Part shown: in pieces, positions 61,521 to 64,000 of the stretch
How positions within the stretch are numbered: position 1 is the first letter of the stretch
How the letters are laid out: each line of letters starts with the position of its first letter
Assembly (NCBI GenBank): GCA_963843945.1
Contig: CAWJMF010000002.1
Coordinates: 2,232,001-2,296,000, forward strand
Source: CAWJMF01 sp963843945
GTDB taxonomy: Bacteria; Vulcanimicrobiota; Vulcanimicrobiia; Vulcanimicrobiales; Vulcanimicrobiaceae
Direction: 5' to 3'
DNA length: 64,000 nt
Made by a program: the position numbers and the translations under genes
The notes under the pieces: model-generated
Seen by the model: only the letters and a program-made list of their open reading frames with translations
What the model was told of the DNA's origin: nothing
The model's database searches: none

Positions 61521-62433
61521 ATGCCGCCAGAGCCCGAACTTTCCGTCGTCATTCCGACGTACAACCGTCTCGAAACGCTGCGTCACGTCATCCCCTCGCT
61601 GCAGCGCAATAGCCTCGCGCCCGATCTCTTCGAGATCGTGGTGGCGGATTCGAATTCGAACGACGGCACGGCCGAATATTTGGCCCAGGTCGCAGCGGAG
61701 GATTCGCGGATCCGCCATCTGCCCGGTCCTTACACCGGGCGCGCGATGGCGCGCAACGCGGGGATCGCGGCCGCACGCGGCAGCGTCGTAATGTTCACCG
61801 ACGCCGACATCATCGCGTCCGAATCGCTCCTCGAGCGGCACCTGGCGCGGCACCGTGCCGAAAGCGGCATCGCCGTCGTAGGGATGGAGCTGCAAGTCGA
61901 TTCGCTCGGCGACCTACGAGCGGCTGCGCGATTTTCCCGAAGAGCGCCGGCCCTTGCATCCGAACTCGCGCCGGCGGCTTTCCTGGCTCTACTTCCTCAC
62001 CGGGAACGCCTCGGTGCGCAAAGACGACCTCGATCGCGCGGGACGCTTCGACGAAGACTTCACCGGCTACGGCCACGAGGACCTCGAGCTCGGCTATCGC
62101 CTGGAGGCGAACGGCCTGCGCATCGTCTACGAGCCCGAAGCGATCGACTATCACTGGCACCCGGTGCCCTACGACGAGCAAAAGGAAAAGATGAAGCTGG
62201 CGGGGCGCTCGACGGTGCGCTTCTATCGCAAGCATCCGTCGCTGCTGGTGCGCGCGCGTCTCGGTATGACCTCGCTCTCGCTCGCGGCGCATCAAATCAT
62301 CGCGAAGAACCCGGCCCTGCTCGCGCGCCTCGAGCGCAGCGCCGCGGCGAAGAGCGGATTTTCGCGTAACCTCGTCTATCAATACCACTACGTCAGCGGC
62401 ATCAAAGACGCGCTGGGCGTGCCGCGTGGATAA
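61521..62433 (+). CDS. glycosyltransferase family 2 protein, one frameshift
   Basis: It starts at ATG 61521 with LSVVIPTYNRLETLRHVIPS, VVADSNSNDGTAEYLAQV, GRAMARNAGIAAARGSVVMF and the TDAD metal motif. Phase is lost near 61915 by one extra base and resumes as YERLRDFPEERRPLHPNS. Then LSWLYFLTGNASVRKDDLDR and FTGYGHEDLELGYRLEANGL follow, paralogous to the other two GT2 proteins. Corrected length is about 303 aa. Its stop overlaps the aspS start. Confidence 0.85.
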
Positions 62434-64000
62434 GCTCTCGTGCGGGGCGCTGCGCCGCGACGACGTGGACCGGCGCGTCGAGCTGAACGGCTGGGTGAAC
62501 CGGCGCCGCGATCACGGCGGCCTTGTCTTCATCGACTTGCGCGATCGGGACGGCCTGACGCAGATCGTCATCAACCCCGAGCAGAGTGCAGCTTTCGAGA
62601 TCGCGCAGACGCTGCGCAGCGAGGACGTCGTGCGCGTGCACGGGACGGCCCGGCTGCGTCCGGCCGGAACCGAGAATCCCAAACTTCCGACGGGCGAGGT
62701 CGAAGTCGCGGCCGAGGCGCTCGAGGTGTTGGCCCGTTCGCTCGTTCCGCCCTTTCCGGTCGCGAGCGACGGCGAGGTCGACGAAGCGCTGCGCATGACG
62801 TACCGCTACCTCGATCTGCGGCGCCCGCGCCTGCAGCACAACCTGACCGTGCGGCACAAGATCGTCAAGGCGATGCGCGACTTCTTCGACGAGCGCGACT
62901 TCCTCGAGATCGAGACGCCCTGCCTGATCAAATCGACGCCGGAAGGCGCGCGCGACTACCTCGTGCCGAGCCGGGTCCATCCGGGGACCTTCTACGCCTT
63001 GCCGCAGTCGCCGCAGCTGCTCAAGCAGATCTTGATGATCGGCGGCCTCGGCCGCTACATGCAGATCGCGCGCTGTTTTCGCGACGAAGACTTGCGAGCC
63101 GACCGGCAGCCCGAATTCACCCAGCTCGACGTCGAGATGTCGTTCGTCGACGAAGCGGACGTGATGGCGGTGATGGAAGAGTGCATCGCCTTCGTCTGGC
63201 GCAAAGCCCTCGGAGACGAGATCGCACGCCCGATTCCGCGCCTGACCCACGCGCAGGCGCTTGCCAAGTACGGCAACGACAAGCCGGACCTGCGTTTCGG
63301 ACTCGAGTTGGTCGACGTCGCCGAAGCGTTCGCCGGCACGTCGATCAAGTTTTTGCAAGAGCACGCGGCGAGCGACGCGTCGCGTATCGTCGCGCTGCGC
63401 TATCCGGGCGGCGCGGCACTCTCGCGCCGCGATTTCGACGCGCTGACCGAAAGCGCGAAGAGCTTCGGCGCGAGCGGCCTGATCTGGCTGGCCTTCGCGG
63501 AGGACGGCTGGAAGTCGTCGATCCAAAAGCTCCTCGACGATGCGACCGTCGCGCGCCTGCGCGAACTGAGCGGCGCCGCGCAGGGCGATGCCGTGCTGCT
63601 GGTGGCGGGTGCGATTCCGCAAGTCTCGCACGTGGCCGGCCGCTTGCGTCTCGAGATCGGCGAACGGCTCGGTTTGTGCGATCCGCAGAAGTTCGCCTTT
63701 TGCTGGGTCGTCGGATTCCCGCTCTTCGAAGTCGATCCCGAGACTTCCAAGATCGGACCGACCCATCATCCCTTCACCGCGCCCGCGCCGGGGCAGGAGG
63801 CGCTGCTCGCGCGCGACCCGCTGGCGGTGCGCGCGCAGCACTACGACCTCGTGCTCAACGGCTCCGAACTCGGCAGCGGATCGATTCGCATTCACGACCC
63901 CGCCATGCAGCGCCGGGTCTTCGAGGTCATCGGGCTGCGCGAGGAGCAAGTGCGCGAGCGCTTCGGCTTCTTCATGCAGGCCTTGCAGTACGGCGCGCCG
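62426..64000 (+). CDS. aspS: aspartyl-tRNA synthetase, 3' end beyond the window
   Basis: AspRS charges tRNA-Asp. GTG 62426 opens VDKLSCGALRRDDVDRRVEL, and the frame is open to the window end (525 codons of about 590). The N-terminal OB fold has GWVNRRRDHGGLVFIDLRDR. Motif 1 is at RHKIVKAMRDFFDERDFLEI and motif 2 at QIARCFRDEDLRADRQPEFT. The bacterial GAD insertion follows, then GPTHHPFTAPAP, and LVLNGSELGSGSIRIHDP. Motif 3 lies beyond the edge. It closes the glycosyltransferase run by a stop-start overlap and may simply be the next operon gene. Confidence 0.95.
   Translation, partial: MDKLSCGALRRDDVDRRVELNGWVNRRRDHGGLVFIDLRDRDGLTQIVINPEQSAAFEIAQTLRSEDVVRVHGTARLRPAGTENPKLPTGEVEVAAEALEVLARSLVPPFPVASDGEVDEALRMTYRYLDLRRPRLQHNLTVRHKIVKAMRDFFDERDFLEIETPCLIKSTPEGARDYLVPSRVHPGTFYALPQSPQLLKQILMIGGLGRYMQIARCFRDEDLRADRQPEFTQLDVEMSFVDEADVMAVMEECIAFVWRKALGDEIARPIPRLTHAQALAKYGNDKPDLRFGLELVDVAEAFAGTSIKFLQEHAASDASRIVALRYPGGAALSRRDFDALTESAKSFGASGLIWLAFAEDGWKSSIQKLLDDATVARLRELSGAAQGDAVLLVAGAIPQVSHVAGRLRLEIGERLGLCDPQKFAFCWVVGFPLFEVDPETSKIGPTHHPFTAPAPGQEALLARDPLAVRAQHYDLVLNGSELGSGSIRIHDPAMQRRVFEVIGLREEQVRERFGFFMQALQYGAP

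Noticed and set aside
62402..63949. Long minus-strand frame opposite aspS
   Set aside because: The plus strand encodes aspartyl-tRNA synthetase with all its motifs; the antisense frame is a shadow.
1..64000. tRNA, rRNA, tmRNA, CRISPR arrays, prophage or transposase genes
   Set aside because: I looked in the intergenic gaps for cloverleaf ends, spaced repeats and mobile-element proteins and saw none; the gaps are mostly too short.

Overview
This window looks like the replication-origin region of a high-GC, diderm (outer-membrane-bearing) bacterium. The dnaA side (dnaA, dnaN, recF, dciA-like, gyrB) runs on the minus strand from about 6.1 kb down to the left edge. The rpmH, rnpA, yidD, yidC, jag, mnmE, mnmG, rsmG, cca, parA, parB side runs on the plus strand. 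The 400 bp between dnaA and rpmH hold a cluster of DnaA-box-like 9-mers and are the best oriC candidate. A 14/16 match to the bacterial parS site lies at the start of parA. Heptose/lipid A-type surface sugar genes, MreBCD/PBP2 and very high GC with many GTG/TTG starts fit a deep-branching diderm lineage such as Eremiobacterota (WPS-2). That assignment is inference, because no rRNA gene is present.

Layout. 0-6.1 kb (-): replication initiation genes. 6.1-6.5 kb: oriC candidate. 6.5-19 kb (+): ribosomal L34/RNase P/membrane insertase/tRNA modification/chromosome partition genes, two secreted proteins, then thiE-thiD. 19-20.4 kb: a small zinc-ribbon gene (-) and trpS (+). 20.5-21.3 kb: a weakly supported membrane ORF and a striking nested inverted repeat. 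21.3-31.8 kb (-): acetyltransferase, aminotransferase, PBP2, MreD, MreC, MreB, Maf, a DUF3465 lipoprotein, lysA, nadD, obg and rpmA. 32-40.1 kb (+): fabF, rnc, smc, purH and a DMT transporter. 40.1-45.6 kb (-): an NTF2-like protein, a lower-GC patch with an M23 peptidase, a thioesterase stump, a peptide-type solute-binding lipoprotein and an Old Yellow Enzyme-type oxidoreductase. 45.7-47 kb (+): CsgG-like and VOC proteins. 47-51.2 kb (-): a cyclase/NB-ARC/TPR protein and a fused permease-like protein. 51.2-64 kb (+): hisS, accB, an ADP-heptose and glycosyltransferase cluster (gmhA, gmhB, split hldE, LpxB-like, then GT2-GT9-GT9-GT2-GT9-GT2), and aspS, which runs off the right edge.

Many gene boundaries overlap by 4 nt (ATGA/GTGA), so the long runs are probably translationally coupled operons. 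The heptose cluster can make ADP-heptose except for the epimerase HldD, which is not seen, and can then build a heptose-containing core or glycan.

Sequence quality matters. At least eight otherwise well-conserved genes (dciA, recF, dnaN, rsmG, the DMT transporter, accB, the hldE kinase gene and one glycosyltransferase) each need one or two single-base corrections. gyrB at the left edge needs about six and also carries an in-frame TAG. Since most are single-copy essential genes, these are most simply read as indel errors in the assembly rather than real pseudogenes. No tRNA, rRNA, CRISPR array or transposase was recognised.
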